12,999 bases of DNA, taken from NCBI GenBank assembly GCA_031178305.1, contig JAPSJG010000042.1, positions 1 through 12,999 of the forward strand. Direction: 5' to 3'. Positions within the stretch are counted from its first letter, which is position 1. Each line of letters begins with the position of its first letter. Below, one piece after another: positions 6,346 through 12,568 of this stretch. The stretch is from Sinorhizobium sp. GTDB taxonomy: Bacteria; Pseudomonadota; Alphaproteobacteria; Rhizobiales; Rhizobiaceae. Below the pieces are notes generated by a model. It was not told the DNA's origin and did not search any database. It saw only the letters and a list, made by a program, of their open reading frames with translations. Made by a program: the position numbers and the translations under genes.

Positions 6346-6443
6346 CTAAGCAGCCATTTGTGGGCCGACCCATGAATGGCAGCTTAGATTCCTTGTTTGC
6401 CGCAGCTTCCGATCGCAAAACCGGGACAGTTTGCGGAAGCTGC
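6346..6443. other. Two tandem hairpins immediately downstream of cysE
   Basis: On the minus strand, right after the cysE TAA, GCAGCTTCCG pairs with CGGAAGCTGC (6402-6443), with an inner CAAA/TTTG pairing and a four-base bulge. After 14 bases a second stem follows: CTAAGCAGCCATT (6346-6358) with AATGGCAGCTTAG (6375-6387), one mismatch, extended by wobble pairs and TGGG/CCCA around CCGA. Both share the core AAGCWGC. Neither is followed by a T-run, so they are not standard intrinsic terminators; mRNA 3' end protection or rho-dependent termination is possible. Confidence 0.6.
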
Positions 6444-7271
6444 TTAGATGTCGAAGCTCGTCAGGAGCTGATCCATCTGGCGCGACGGTTCGGAGCATCC
6501 GGCTTCGCCGACGACCTTTGCCGGAACCCCGGCGACAGTCGTCTTCGGCGGTACCGCGTTCAGCACTACCGAACCCGCAGCCACGCGCGAGCAATGACCG
6601 ATATGTATGTTGCCGAGAATCTTCGCGCCCGCGCCGATCAGCACGCCGTCGCCGATCTTCGGATGACGGTCGCTGCCTTCCTTGCCGGTGCCGCCAAGCG
6701 TCACGCCGTGCAGGATTGACACGTTGTCGCCGATGACGGCGGTCTCGCCGACGACGAGACCGGTCGCGTGGTCGAGGAAGATGCCGCGTCCGATGCGAGC
6801 GGCGGGATTGATGTCCGTCTGGAAGACGCTGGAGGAGCGGCTCTGCAGATAGAGCGCGAAATCCTTCCGGCCGCGGTTCCAGAGCCAGTGCGCGAGACGA
6901 TGTGTCTGGATCGCGTGAAAGCCCTTGAAGTAGAGGACCGGCTCGATAAAGCGGGTGCAGGCAGGATCGCGGTCGTAGACAGCCTGGATATCGACGCGCA
7001 GGATGGTGCCCCATTCGGGCCAGTCCTGGAGCATTTCCGAAAAAGTCTGATGCAGCAGATTTGCCTGCAGGTCGGGATGGTCCAGCCGCTCGCAGATCCG
7101 GTAGATCACGCTTTCTTCCAGAGAGTGCTGATTGACCACGGTCGAGTAGAGAAAGGCGGCTAGCATCGGGTCACGCTCGGCGGCCATCCGCGCCTCTTCA
7201 CGCAGGCTATCCCAGATAGGGTCGATCGCCTTCAGCGATTCCGCATGACGAAGTTCGGTCTTTGCGACCAT
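6444..7271 (-). CDS. cysE: Serine O-acetyltransferase CysE
   Basis: CysE transfers acetyl from acetyl-CoA to L-serine, giving O-acetylserine, the committed step of cysteine synthesis. The 275-residue protein has the N-terminal helical SATase domain (about 12-115, with DPMLAAFLYSTVVNQHSLEE) and then the left-handed hexapeptide beta-helix (from DINPAARIGRG). Catalytic candidates by alignment to E. coli are D153 and H168 (FLDHATG), with H189 in ILHGVTLGG nearby; the loop GGTGKEGSDRHPKIGDGV is typical. The C-terminus ends in Ile (SFDI), the residue that docks into the CysK active site in the cysteine synthase complex. The start at 7271 has AAGGAG eight bases upstream; an extension to 7367 would cover the promoter. 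The hydrolase gene lies 110 bases upstream on the same strand. Confidence 0.96.
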   Translation of the reverse strand: MVAKTELRHAESLKAIDPIWDSLREEARMAAERDPMLAAFLYSTVVNQHSLEESVIYRICERLDHPDLQANLLHQTFSEMLQDWPEWGTILRVDIQAVYDRDPACTRFIEPVLYFKGFHAIQTHRLAHWLWNRGRKDFALYLQSRSSSVFQTDINPAARIGRGIFLDHATGLVVGETAVIGDNVSILHGVTLGGTGKEGSDRHPKIGDGVLIGAGAKILGNIHIGHCSRVAAGSVVLNAVPPKTTVAGVPAKVVGEAGCSEPSRQMDQLLTSFDI

Positions 7272-7320
7272 GGTCGCGCTCCTTCCCGACAAATTTGAGG
7301 TCTGCGCCGTCGATGGGCCA

Positions 7321-7349
7321 TATATAAGCCATTTCCCTGCCGACATAAA
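7321..7349 (-). promoter_or_regulatory. Candidate cysE promoter
   Basis: On the minus strand TTTATG (7344-7349) is followed after 17 bases by a strong TATATA (7321-7326). Transcription would begin near 7314, leaving a leader of about 43 bases before cysE. The -35 is weak, which suggests activator dependence or low output; co-transcription from the upstream hydrolase gene is also possible. Confidence 0.4.
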
Positions 7350-7381
7350 TGGCCCGTCCTGCGACAAAGGTCGATGACGCC

Positions 7382-8167
7382 TTATCTTCGCTCGACCTCT
7401 GCGAGGAACTCGAGCACCGCCTTCTTAAACACCCGGTCGCCTACGGCCAACATATGGTCGCGCCCCGGAATGTCCAGCGCCTTGGCATGCGGCATCAGGG
7501 CGGCGAGTTCCTCAGCCGATCCGGCGATGTCGTCCTTCGTCCCGACGCCGATCAGGGCCGGCACCTCTATGAGCCCGATATCCTTGACCGATATCAGATC
7601 GCGCGAGGTCGATATACAGGCGGCAAGCGCCTGGCGATCGCTTCTCGTCTGGTCCGCAAAGGCGCGGAACATGCGGCCGCGTTCGTGCGTCACGTCCTCG
7701 AGCGATGGCGCAAGCAAAGCGCCGGCGATCGGATCCCAATCTCCGACGCCGGTCACCATGCCGATCCCGAGCCCACCGAAGACGAGGGAGCGGACGCAGT
7801 GCGGATGCCCGAGCGCCAGGAAAGCGGAGATGCGCGCGCCCATGGAATAGCCCATGACATGCGCCTCACCGATGCCGAGATGCTGGAGAAGCGCGGCCGC
7901 GTCGCCGGCCATCTGTGGCGGATGATAGAGAGAGGCATCGTGGGGCTTGCTGCTTGCGCCGTGGCCGCGATTGTCAAGCGCGATCACCCGATAGCCGGCA
8001 TCGCCTAAAGTCTTGAGCCAGCCCGGGAACACCCAGTTGACATTGGCGCTCGAAGCAAAGCCGTGGATGAGCAGGATCGGATCGCCCGAAGGGTCGCCTT
8101 CGTCGAAATAGGCGATTTCCAGCCCGTCATGAACGAAGTGGGAAAATGGCGGCGGGTTCAAGTCCAT
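7382..8167 (-). CDS. Alpha/beta-fold hydrolase
   Basis: The 261-residue protein has all landmarks of the alpha/beta hydrolase fold: oxyanion-hole HGF at 35-37, LDNRGHGASSKP at 64-75, nucleophile elbow GYSMG (106-110, Ser108), an acid in VGTKDD (Asp212 or Asp213) and the catalytic His238 in GRDHML. No signal peptide is seen, so it should be cytosolic. Such proteins are esterases, thioesterases or C-C bond hydrolases; the sequence does not fix a substrate. The start at 8167 has AGGA seven bases upstream. The gene is divergent from the zf-CHCC gene and lies upstream of cysE on the same strand, but no sulfur-metabolic role follows from that alone. It is full length, with no sign of damage. Confidence 0.9.
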   Translation of the reverse strand: MDLNPPPFSHFVHDGLEIAYFDEGDPSGDPILLIHGFASSANVNWVFPGWLKTLGDAGYRVIALDNRGHGASSKPHDASLYHPPQMAGDAAALLQHLGIGEAHVMGYSMGARISAFLALGHPHCVRSLVFGGLGIGMVTGVGDWDPIAGALLAPSLEDVTHERGRMFRAFADQTRSDRQALAACISTSRDLISVKDIGLIEVPALIGVGTKDDIAGSAEELAALMPHAKALDIPGRDHMLAVGDRVFKKAVLEFLAEVERR

Positions 8168-8188
8168 TTCGGGTCCTGGCGTGCTAGA

Positions 8189-8231
8189 GCATTTTGCAGT
8201 CAGGTGGCATCACCTGACGTCGCACAAATGC
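8189..8231. repeat. Rhizobial REP-like palindromic element
   Basis: GTCAGGTG (8199-8206) pairs perfectly with CACCTGAC (8211-8218) around GCAT. An outer stem GCATTT (8189-8194) pairs with AAATGC (8226-8231), with TGC/GCA pairing between. The opening CTAGAGCATTTT and the whole shape resemble a short repeat family I recall as scattered between rhizobial genes. It sits 21 bases upstream of the hydrolase start and about 210 bases before the zf-CHCC gene. The remainder of 8232-8443 shows no gene I can support. Confidence 0.6.
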
Positions 8232-8443
8232 GGCAAAAACAAAGGAGTAAGCTGCGGTGCGAACGCATGTGCGCATTCCGCTCTGCTCCCATATTGCCGC
8301 AAACTAGGGTTTAACGCCGTGAGCGAAAAGCCCTGCTGCCCAAAAACCACAGACGCGTCATGTTTGCTGCTACACATTTGCGCCGAAGCTCACTATGGTG
8401 CCGGAAAATTCGACGTTAAGACTTGCATTCATCGGAGTAAGAC

Positions 8444-8689
8444 ATGGCCGGCCACAGCATCCCCCATTTCCAGAACGACGGCGGGCACCGGGTCATTGAG
8501 ATCGGCGTGAAGGAATTCATGTGCACCGGCGCATCAATTCCCTTCGACCATCCGCATATCTTCATCGACATGGGCGACGAGAACGAGAAGGTCTGCTCCT
8601 ATTGCTCGACGCTCTACCGCTTTAATCCCTCGCTGAGGGCGACGGAAACGATGCCGCCGGGCTGCCTCTTCGAAAACAAGGCCGCCTGA
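8444..8689 (+). CDS. zf-CHCC zinc-finger domain protein, related to mitochondrial complex I subunit NDUFS6
   Basis: This 81-residue protein carries the zf-CHCC signature: C27 in EFMCTGASIPFDHPHIFIDM, H36, then C51 and C54 in KVCSYCSTLYRF. The spacing and the HP and CxYC landmarks match PF10276, which includes the C-terminal zinc-binding part of the mitochondrial complex I accessory subunit NDUFS6 and many small alphaproteobacterial proteins. A role in respiratory complex I assembly or stability is plausible from that homology but not shown here; no nuo genes lie nearby. The ATG at 8444 has GGAG six bases upstream. An FAD monooxygenase gene begins 28 bases after its stop on the same strand, so the two probably share a transcript, although their functions are not obviously linked. 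Confidence 0.9.
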   Translation: MAGHSIPHFQNDGGHRVIEIGVKEFMCTGASIPFDHPHIFIDMGDENEKVCSYCSTLYRFNPSLRATETMPPGCLFENKAA

Positions 8690-8717
8690 TCCCTCCGCGG
8701 CTGTCGGCGCGGCGTCG

Positions 8718-9890
8718 ATGCATGACAGGAGCCCGATCGCGATCGTCGGCGCCGGCATTGCCGGCCTGACAATGGCCCTCTGTCTTGCGCGACAGGGATT
8801 CGAAGCGGATATCCTCGAACAGGCCGAGGCGCTCGAGGAAGTCGGCGCCGGACTGCAGCTCTCGCCGAACGCCTCCCGAATCCTGATCGAACTCGGCCTG
8901 CTTCCCCAGCTTCAGGCGGTGTGGAGCGAACCGGTGGCAATCGTGCTTGCGGACGGGTACTCGCTGCGCCCGCTTGCACGCGTTCCGGCGGGTTCCAACG
9001 CCCGCGGCCGCTGGGCGGCACCCTATGGCGTGCTCCATCGCGCCAGCCTGCAACGAATTCTTCTGGATGCGGTCCAGTCGGAGCCGCGCTGCCGCCTTCA
9101 TCTCGGAACGCGCATTGCAGGGGACCCTGCAGAGGCTATCGTCGATGCGATCGGTCGGCGCCCGGCAGCGATCGTCGGTGCGGATGGAATCCGGTCGGAG
9201 GTGCGAGCCGCCGTCCCCGGTGCAGGTTGCGTCCGTTTCTCCGGCAATGTCGCCTGGCGGCTGATGATCCCTCGCGCGCAGGCGGCGGATTGCCTGTCAG
9301 GCGATCGCGTCACGGCCTTCCTCGGCCCAGACGCACATCTCGTCGCCTATCCGATCAGGGAAACAGACAGCTTCAACCTCGTCGCGATCGCGAGTGGCAG
9401 GCCGGCCGACGAGGCCTGGGCAGGCCATAATTCAGAAGAGCGGCAACGGGTACTTGCCGCGGCGTTCGAGTGCTGGCACGCCAGCCTGCTTTCGATGCTA
9501 AAAAACGCCGCGTCCGCAACCTATTGGCCTCTCTTCACGGTTGACGATGGCGCGTGGCACAACGGGCGCGATATCGTGCTCATAGGCGATGCCGCCCATG
9601 CGATGACGCCGTTCGCGGCCCAAGGCGCAGCTATGGCGATCGAGGACGCCCGCGAACTCGCCCACTGCCTCGCCGGGTGCGCCGACCCGTCGTCCGCTTT
9701 TGCGCGGTATGAGGGCACCCGCAAACCACGGATCGGCCGCGTCCGCAGCCGCGGCGCCATTAACCGCTTCGCCTATCACGCCCGTGGCCCGTTGAGAGTC
9801 GGGCGGGACCTGATCCTCGCTCTCAGGAGCCCGGAGGCGCTTGCCGCCGATCTGGATTGGCTCTACGGCTACGGCGCTGCCGGGCGATAG
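8718..9890 (+). CDS. FAD-dependent aromatic hydroxylase-like monooxygenase (salicylate hydroxylase family)
   Basis: This is a 390-residue group A flavoprotein monooxygenase. It shows the N-terminal Rossmann GAGIAG (11-16) with acidic E34 ending strand two, the conserved Arg in HRASL (R108), the DG motif VGADGIRS (153-160), and the GD motif IGDAAHAMTPFAAQGAAMAI (289-308). These bind FAD and NAD(P)H. Relatives such as salicylate 1-hydroxylase and 3-hydroxybenzoate 6-hydroxylase hydroxylate aromatic acids; the true substrate cannot be read here, and no aromatic-degradation genes are adjacent. The ATG at 8718 lacks a clear ribosome binding site, but the Rossmann motif begins right after it, so it is the likely start. 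It converges on metC, with 29 bases between the stops. Full length and intact. Confidence 0.88.
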   Translation: MHDRSPIAIVGAGIAGLTMALCLARQGFEADILEQAEALEEVGAGLQLSPNASRILIELGLLPQLQAVWSEPVAIVLADGYSLRPLARVPAGSNARGRWAAPYGVLHRASLQRILLDAVQSEPRCRLHLGTRIAGDPAEAIVDAIGRRPAAIVGADGIRSEVRAAVPGAGCVRFSGNVAWRLMIPRAQAADCLSGDRVTAFLGPDAHLVAYPIRETDSFNLVAIASGRPADEAWAGHNSEERQRVLAAAFECWHASLLSMLKNAASATYWPLFTVDDGAWHNGRDIVLIGDAAHAMTPFAAQGAAMAIEDARELAHCLAGCADPSSAFARYEGTRKPRIGRVRSRGAINRFAYHARGPLRVGRDLILALRSPEALAADLDWLYGYGAAGR

Positions 9891-9896
9891 GGCTTC

Positions 9897-9923
9897 CTGA
9901 GCCTAATCCAGTCGAGGCCTCAG
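9897..9923. terminator. Possible shared hairpin between the monooxygenase and metC
   Basis: CTGAGCCT (9897-9904) pairs with AGGCCTCAG (9915-9923) with one bulged base, and overlaps the metC stop codon. It is the only fold in the 29-base convergent gap. Neither strand has a T-run after it, so terminator function is weakly supported. Confidence 0.25.
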
Positions 9924-11107
9924 ACCGCATTTGCCGCGGCAAAGCCCGCCTCGATGTCGCGGCGGATGTCCTTGACGTCCTCCAGCCCAATCTGCAGCCG
10001 GATCACCGGGCCCTCCGAGGGCGCCTTGGCGATCTTCCGGTCGGAGAGGTTCACATGGAGGGCAAGGCTCTCGAACCCACCCCACGAATAGCCGAGACCG
10101 AAGAGCGAGAGCGCGTCGAGAAAGGCATGGGCCTTTGCCTTGGCCTTGTCGGGATCGGCCCTCAACACAAATGAGAAGATGCCGCTTGCGCCGCCGAAGT
10201 CGCGCTTCCACAGCTCGTGCCCGGGGAAGCTCGGCAAAGCCGGGTGCAGCACGCGTGCGACCTCTTCATGGCTATCGAGCCAGTTGGCGATTGCAAGCGC
10301 GCTTTCCTGATGCCGCTCGAGGCGAACGCCCATCGTGCGCAAGCCGCGCAGGATCTGGTAACTGTCGTCCGGCGAGACGCAGACGCCGAGCGTCACCATC
10401 GCCTCGCTCAGCGCTGGCCAGTGGGCGGCATTGGCGGACACCGTTCCGAGAAGGACGTCCGAATGGCCGGACGGATATTTGGTGGCGGCATGGATCGAAA
10501 TGTCGACACCATGCTCGAGCGGCCGAAAATAGAGAGGCGTTGCCCAGGTGTTGTCCATGGTCACGATGCAGCCGTGGCGATGGGCGACGTCGGCAATGAC
10601 CCGAATATCCTGCATCTCGAACGTATTCGATCCCGGCGCCTCCGTGTGCACCAGCCGCGTGTTCGGCCTGATCAGGCTCTCGATTCCGGTGCCGATCATC
10701 GGATCGTAATATTCGACCGTCACACCGAGCCGGGTCAGCATCGTGTCGCAGAAATGCCGGGTCGGGAAATAGACCGAATCGACGATGAGGGCATGGTCGC
10801 CGGACGAAAGATAGGCAAGGAAAGGCACGGTCACGGCCGCAAGCCCCGAGGGAACGAGAATCGTTCCGGCAGCTCCCTCGAGCTCGTTTATGGCATTGCA
10901 GAGCGCATCGGTCGTCGGCGTGCCGCGTGTGCCGTAAGTGTATTTCTGCGCCCGCGTCTCCATGGTTCTCGCGTTCGGAAACAGCACGGTCGAAGCATGA
11001 ACCACTGGCGGATTGACGAAACCATAGTAGTCGTGGGGATTGTTGCCGGTATGCGCAAGGCGGGTGTTGATACCCATGCCGTCACGCGCGCTCATCTTGT
11101 CTGCCAT
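9920..11107 (-). CDS. metC: Cystathionine beta-lyase (PLP-dependent)
   Basis: This 395-residue enzyme belongs to the Cys/Met metabolism PLP family. Visible landmarks are YTYGTRGTPTT (56-66, phosphate-binding Tyr and Arg of the partner subunit), SGLAAV (87-92), D185 in MDNTWATP contacting the PLP ring nitrogen, and the Schiff-base K210 in HAATKYPSGHSD. The C-terminal half contains GLGYSWGGFESLALH, the variant found in MetC-type lyases. It should cleave cystathionine to homocysteine, pyruvate and ammonia for methionine synthesis; cystathionine gamma-lyase activity is the main alternative. The start at 11107 has GGA about seven bases upstream; an ATG at 11095 is possible, and a 60-residue extension to 11287 crosses the promoter region and is rejected. 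It is divergent from aapJ and convergent with the monooxygenase. Confidence 0.92.
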   Translation of the reverse strand: MADKMSARDGMGINTRLAHTGNNPHDYYGFVNPPVVHASTVLFPNARTMETRAQKYTYGTRGTPTTDALCNAINELEGAAGTILVPSGLAAVTVPFLAYLSSGDHALIVDSVYFPTRHFCDTMLTRLGVTVEYYDPMIGTGIESLIRPNTRLVHTEAPGSNTFEMQDIRVIADVAHRHGCIVTMDNTWATPLYFRPLEHGVDISIHAATKYPSGHSDVLLGTVSANAAHWPALSEAMVTLGVCVSPDDSYQILRGLRTMGVRLERHQESALAIANWLDSHEEVARVLHPALPSFPGHELWKRDFGGASGIFSFVLRADPDKAKAKAHAFLDALSLFGLGYSWGGFESLALHVNLSDRKIAKAPSEGPVIRLQIGLEDVKDIRRDIEAGFAAANAV

Positions 11108-11139
11108 TGGGAGATCCGCTTTTGAGATTCGACGCCAAC

Positions 11140-11168
11140 TCATCGACCGCAGCTTGCGTCGGGTCAAG
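11140..11168 (-). promoter_or_regulatory. Candidate metC promoter
   Basis: On the minus strand CTTGAC (11163-11168) is an exact rhizobial -35, followed after 17 bases by CGATGA (11140-11145), a poor -10. The leader would be about 25 bases. A hairpin GGGATTCG (11169-11176) with CGAATCCC (11190-11197) lies immediately upstream of the -35. Confidence 0.35.
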
Positions 11169-11279
11169 GGGATTCGATGCGTTTCATGCCGAATCCCGAA
11201 ACACGCGCAACTGGCGGTTTTTTGCTCAAAACTCACAAATTTTTCCAGCAATATGCCTAAACTTCTGGCGCATTTCACG

Positions 11280-11295
11280 TTTTTCACATGAAAAA
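11280..11295. promoter_or_regulatory. Perfect inverted repeat upstream of the aapJ promoter
   Basis: TTTTTCA (11280-11286) and TGAAAAA (11289-11295) form a perfect inverted repeat around CA. Its centre is about 64 bases upstream of the predicted aapJ transcription start, a common position for activator binding. It sits in an AT-rich stretch (about 11215-11310) that contrasts with the GC-rich surroundings. The regulator is unknown. Confidence 0.45.
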
Positions 11296-11316
11296 ACAGA
11301 AAATTGGCATCATCTC

Positions 11317-11345
11317 TTGACCCTCATGGAATTTGGGCATGAGAT
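11317..11345 (+). promoter_or_regulatory. Candidate aapJ promoter
   Basis: TTGACC (11317-11322, with a preceding C giving CTTGAC) is followed after 17 bases by TGAGAT (11340-11345). Transcription would start near 11352, giving a leader of about 93 bases. The -35 is good and the -10 is weak, consistent with regulated expression. The gene-free stretch 11108-11444 otherwise holds the metC promoter, the AT-rich inverted repeat and a leader palindrome. Confidence 0.45.
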
Positions 11346-11394
11346 AGATTCCACTCACGCCAGGAGGGTGGCTGAGGCTGCACGCGCTACGGGC

Positions 11395-11407
11395 GCACAA
11401 ATTGTGC
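11395..11407 (+). promoter_or_regulatory. Palindrome in the aapJ leader
   Basis: GCACAA-A-TTGTGC is a perfect 13-base palindrome, about 43 bases after the predicted start of transcription and 37 bases before the aapJ ATG. It could be an operator acting as a roadblock. It resembles an NtrC site in having GCAC and GTGC half-sites, but they are five bases apart rather than the seven I recall for NtrC, so I do not call it one. Confidence 0.35.
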
Positions 11408-11444
11408 AGACGGGAACTAACGACAACCGAAAAGGTTCAAAAAA

Positions 11445-12470
11445 ATGGCAAGAAGAATTCTGACAGCCCTTATTGGCGCTGCTGTCATGGGGATTGGCGC
11501 AAACACTGCATCGGCCGCTACCCTTGACGACGTGAAAGCCAAGGGCTTCGTTCAGTGCGGCGTCAACACGGGCCTCGCCGGGTTCGCAGCACCCGACGCC
11601 GCCGGCAACTGGAGCGGCTTCGACGTCGATTACTGCAAGGCCATTGCGGCTGCCATCTTCGGCGACGCCACGAAGGTGAAGTACACGCCGACCTCCGCGA
11701 AAGAGCGTTTCCCGGCGCTGCAGTCCGGCGAAGTCGACGTTCTGGCCCGCAACACCACCTGGACCATCAACCGCGACACGGCGATCGGCTTCAACTTCCG
11801 CCCGGTCAACTACTATGACGGCCAGGGCTTCATGGTTCGCAAGGGCCTCGACGTGAAGTCCGCACTCGAACTCTCCGGCGCAGCCGTCTGCGTGCAGACA
11901 GGCACCACCACGGAACTGAACCTCGCAGACTACTTCAAGGCCAACAATCTGCAGTACAATCCGGTCGTCTTCGAGAAGCTCGAGGAAGTGAACGCCGCCT
12001 ATGACGCCGGCCGTTGCGACGTCTACACGACCGACCAGTCCGGCCTTTACTCGCTGCGCCTCACGCTCTCCAACCCGGATGACCACATAATCCTGCCGGA
12101 AATCATCTCCAAGGAGCCTCTCGGCCCGGCGGTCCGCCAGGGTGACGACCAGTGGTTCGATATCGTGAGCTGGGTCCATTTTGCCATGGTCCAGGCAGAG
12201 GAGTTCGGCATCACCCAGGCCAATGTCGAGGATATGAAGAAGTCGCCCAACCCGGATGTTCAGCGCTTCCTCGGCGTCGAGGCAGACAGCAAGATCGGAA
12301 CCGACCTCGGTCTCGGCAACGACTGGGCGGTGAACATCATCAAGGCCGTAGGCAATTATGGTGAAGTCTTCGACCGAAACATCGGTGCAGGCAGCCCGCT
12401 GAAGATCGAACGCGGCCTGAACGCTCTGTGGAACAAGGGCGGCATCCAGTACGCGCCGCCGGTTCGCTGA
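11445..12470 (+). CDS. aapJ: General L-amino-acid ABC transporter periplasmic binding protein AapJ
   Basis: AapJ captures a broad range of L-amino acids in the periplasm and delivers them to the AapQM-AapP importer. The 341 residues begin with a Sec signal peptide (MARRILTALIGAAVMGIGAN to TASA, cleavage likely after A24), followed by a type-3 solute-binding domain: TLDDVKAKGFVQCGVNTGLA, then DVDYCKAIAAAIFGD, SGEVDVLARNTTWT and CDVYTTDQSGLYSLR. The pairs of cysteines (FVQCGV with DYCKA, and VCVQTG with GRCDVY) are typical of the AapJ/BztA group. The ATG at 11445 has AAAAGG nine bases upstream and starts the signal peptide directly. aapQ follows after 98 bases that include a stem-loop. In Rhizobium leguminosarum this system also affects amino-acid efflux and symbiosis. 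Confidence 0.96.
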   Translation: MARRILTALIGAAVMGIGANTASAATLDDVKAKGFVQCGVNTGLAGFAAPDAAGNWSGFDVDYCKAIAAAIFGDATKVKYTPTSAKERFPALQSGEVDVLARNTTWTINRDTAIGFNFRPVNYYDGQGFMVRKGLDVKSALELSGAAVCVQTGTTTELNLADYFKANNLQYNPVVFEKLEEVNAAYDAGRCDVYTTDQSGLYSLRLTLSNPDDHIILPEIISKEPLGPAVRQGDDQWFDIVSWVHFAMVQAEEFGITQANVEDMKKSPNPDVQRFLGVEADSKIGTDLGLGNDWAVNIIKAVGNYGEVFDRNIGAGSPLKIERGLNALWNKGGIQYAPPVR

Positions 12471-12488
12471 TCGGCTTTCTTAAGACAG

Positions 12489-12521
12489 GGCGGAGGAGCG
12501 GAAGGACGTTCCTCCGCCTTT
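12489..12521 (+). terminator. Stem-loop between aapJ and aapQ (partial terminator or mRNA stabiliser)
   Basis: GGCGGAGGA (12489-12497) pairs perfectly with TCCTCCGCC (12510-12518), followed by only three T residues. Located 18 bases after the aapJ stop inside the operon, it fits the structures that raise binding-protein yield relative to permeases, either by partial termination or by protecting the upstream mRNA end. Confidence 0.65.
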
Positions 12522-12568
12522 AACGATAAGAACGCCCGGAAAGGGCGGATTGGGGAAAGAGGCATTGC

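Noticed and set aside
8181..8510. Plus-strand frames starting in the hydrolase/zf-CHCC gap
   Set aside because: They run through the REP-like hairpin and overlap the zf-CHCC start in another frame. The translation is unconvincing.
11108..11200. SAM-type riboswitch ahead of metC
   Set aside because: The predicted leader is only about 25 bases, and the GGGATTCG/CGAATCCC hairpin lies upstream of the -35. I could not fit a SAM-II or SAM-alpha pattern.
11305..11320. Possible sigma-54 promoter (TGGCAT followed by TTGA) before aapJ
   Set aside because: The -12 element lacks GC at the required distance from GG. The overlapping CTTGAC-N17 arrangement explains the site better.
11395..11407. NtrC binding site in the aapJ leader
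   Set aside because: The GCAC and GTGC half-sites are five rather than seven bases apart, and the site lies downstream of the predicted start of transcription.
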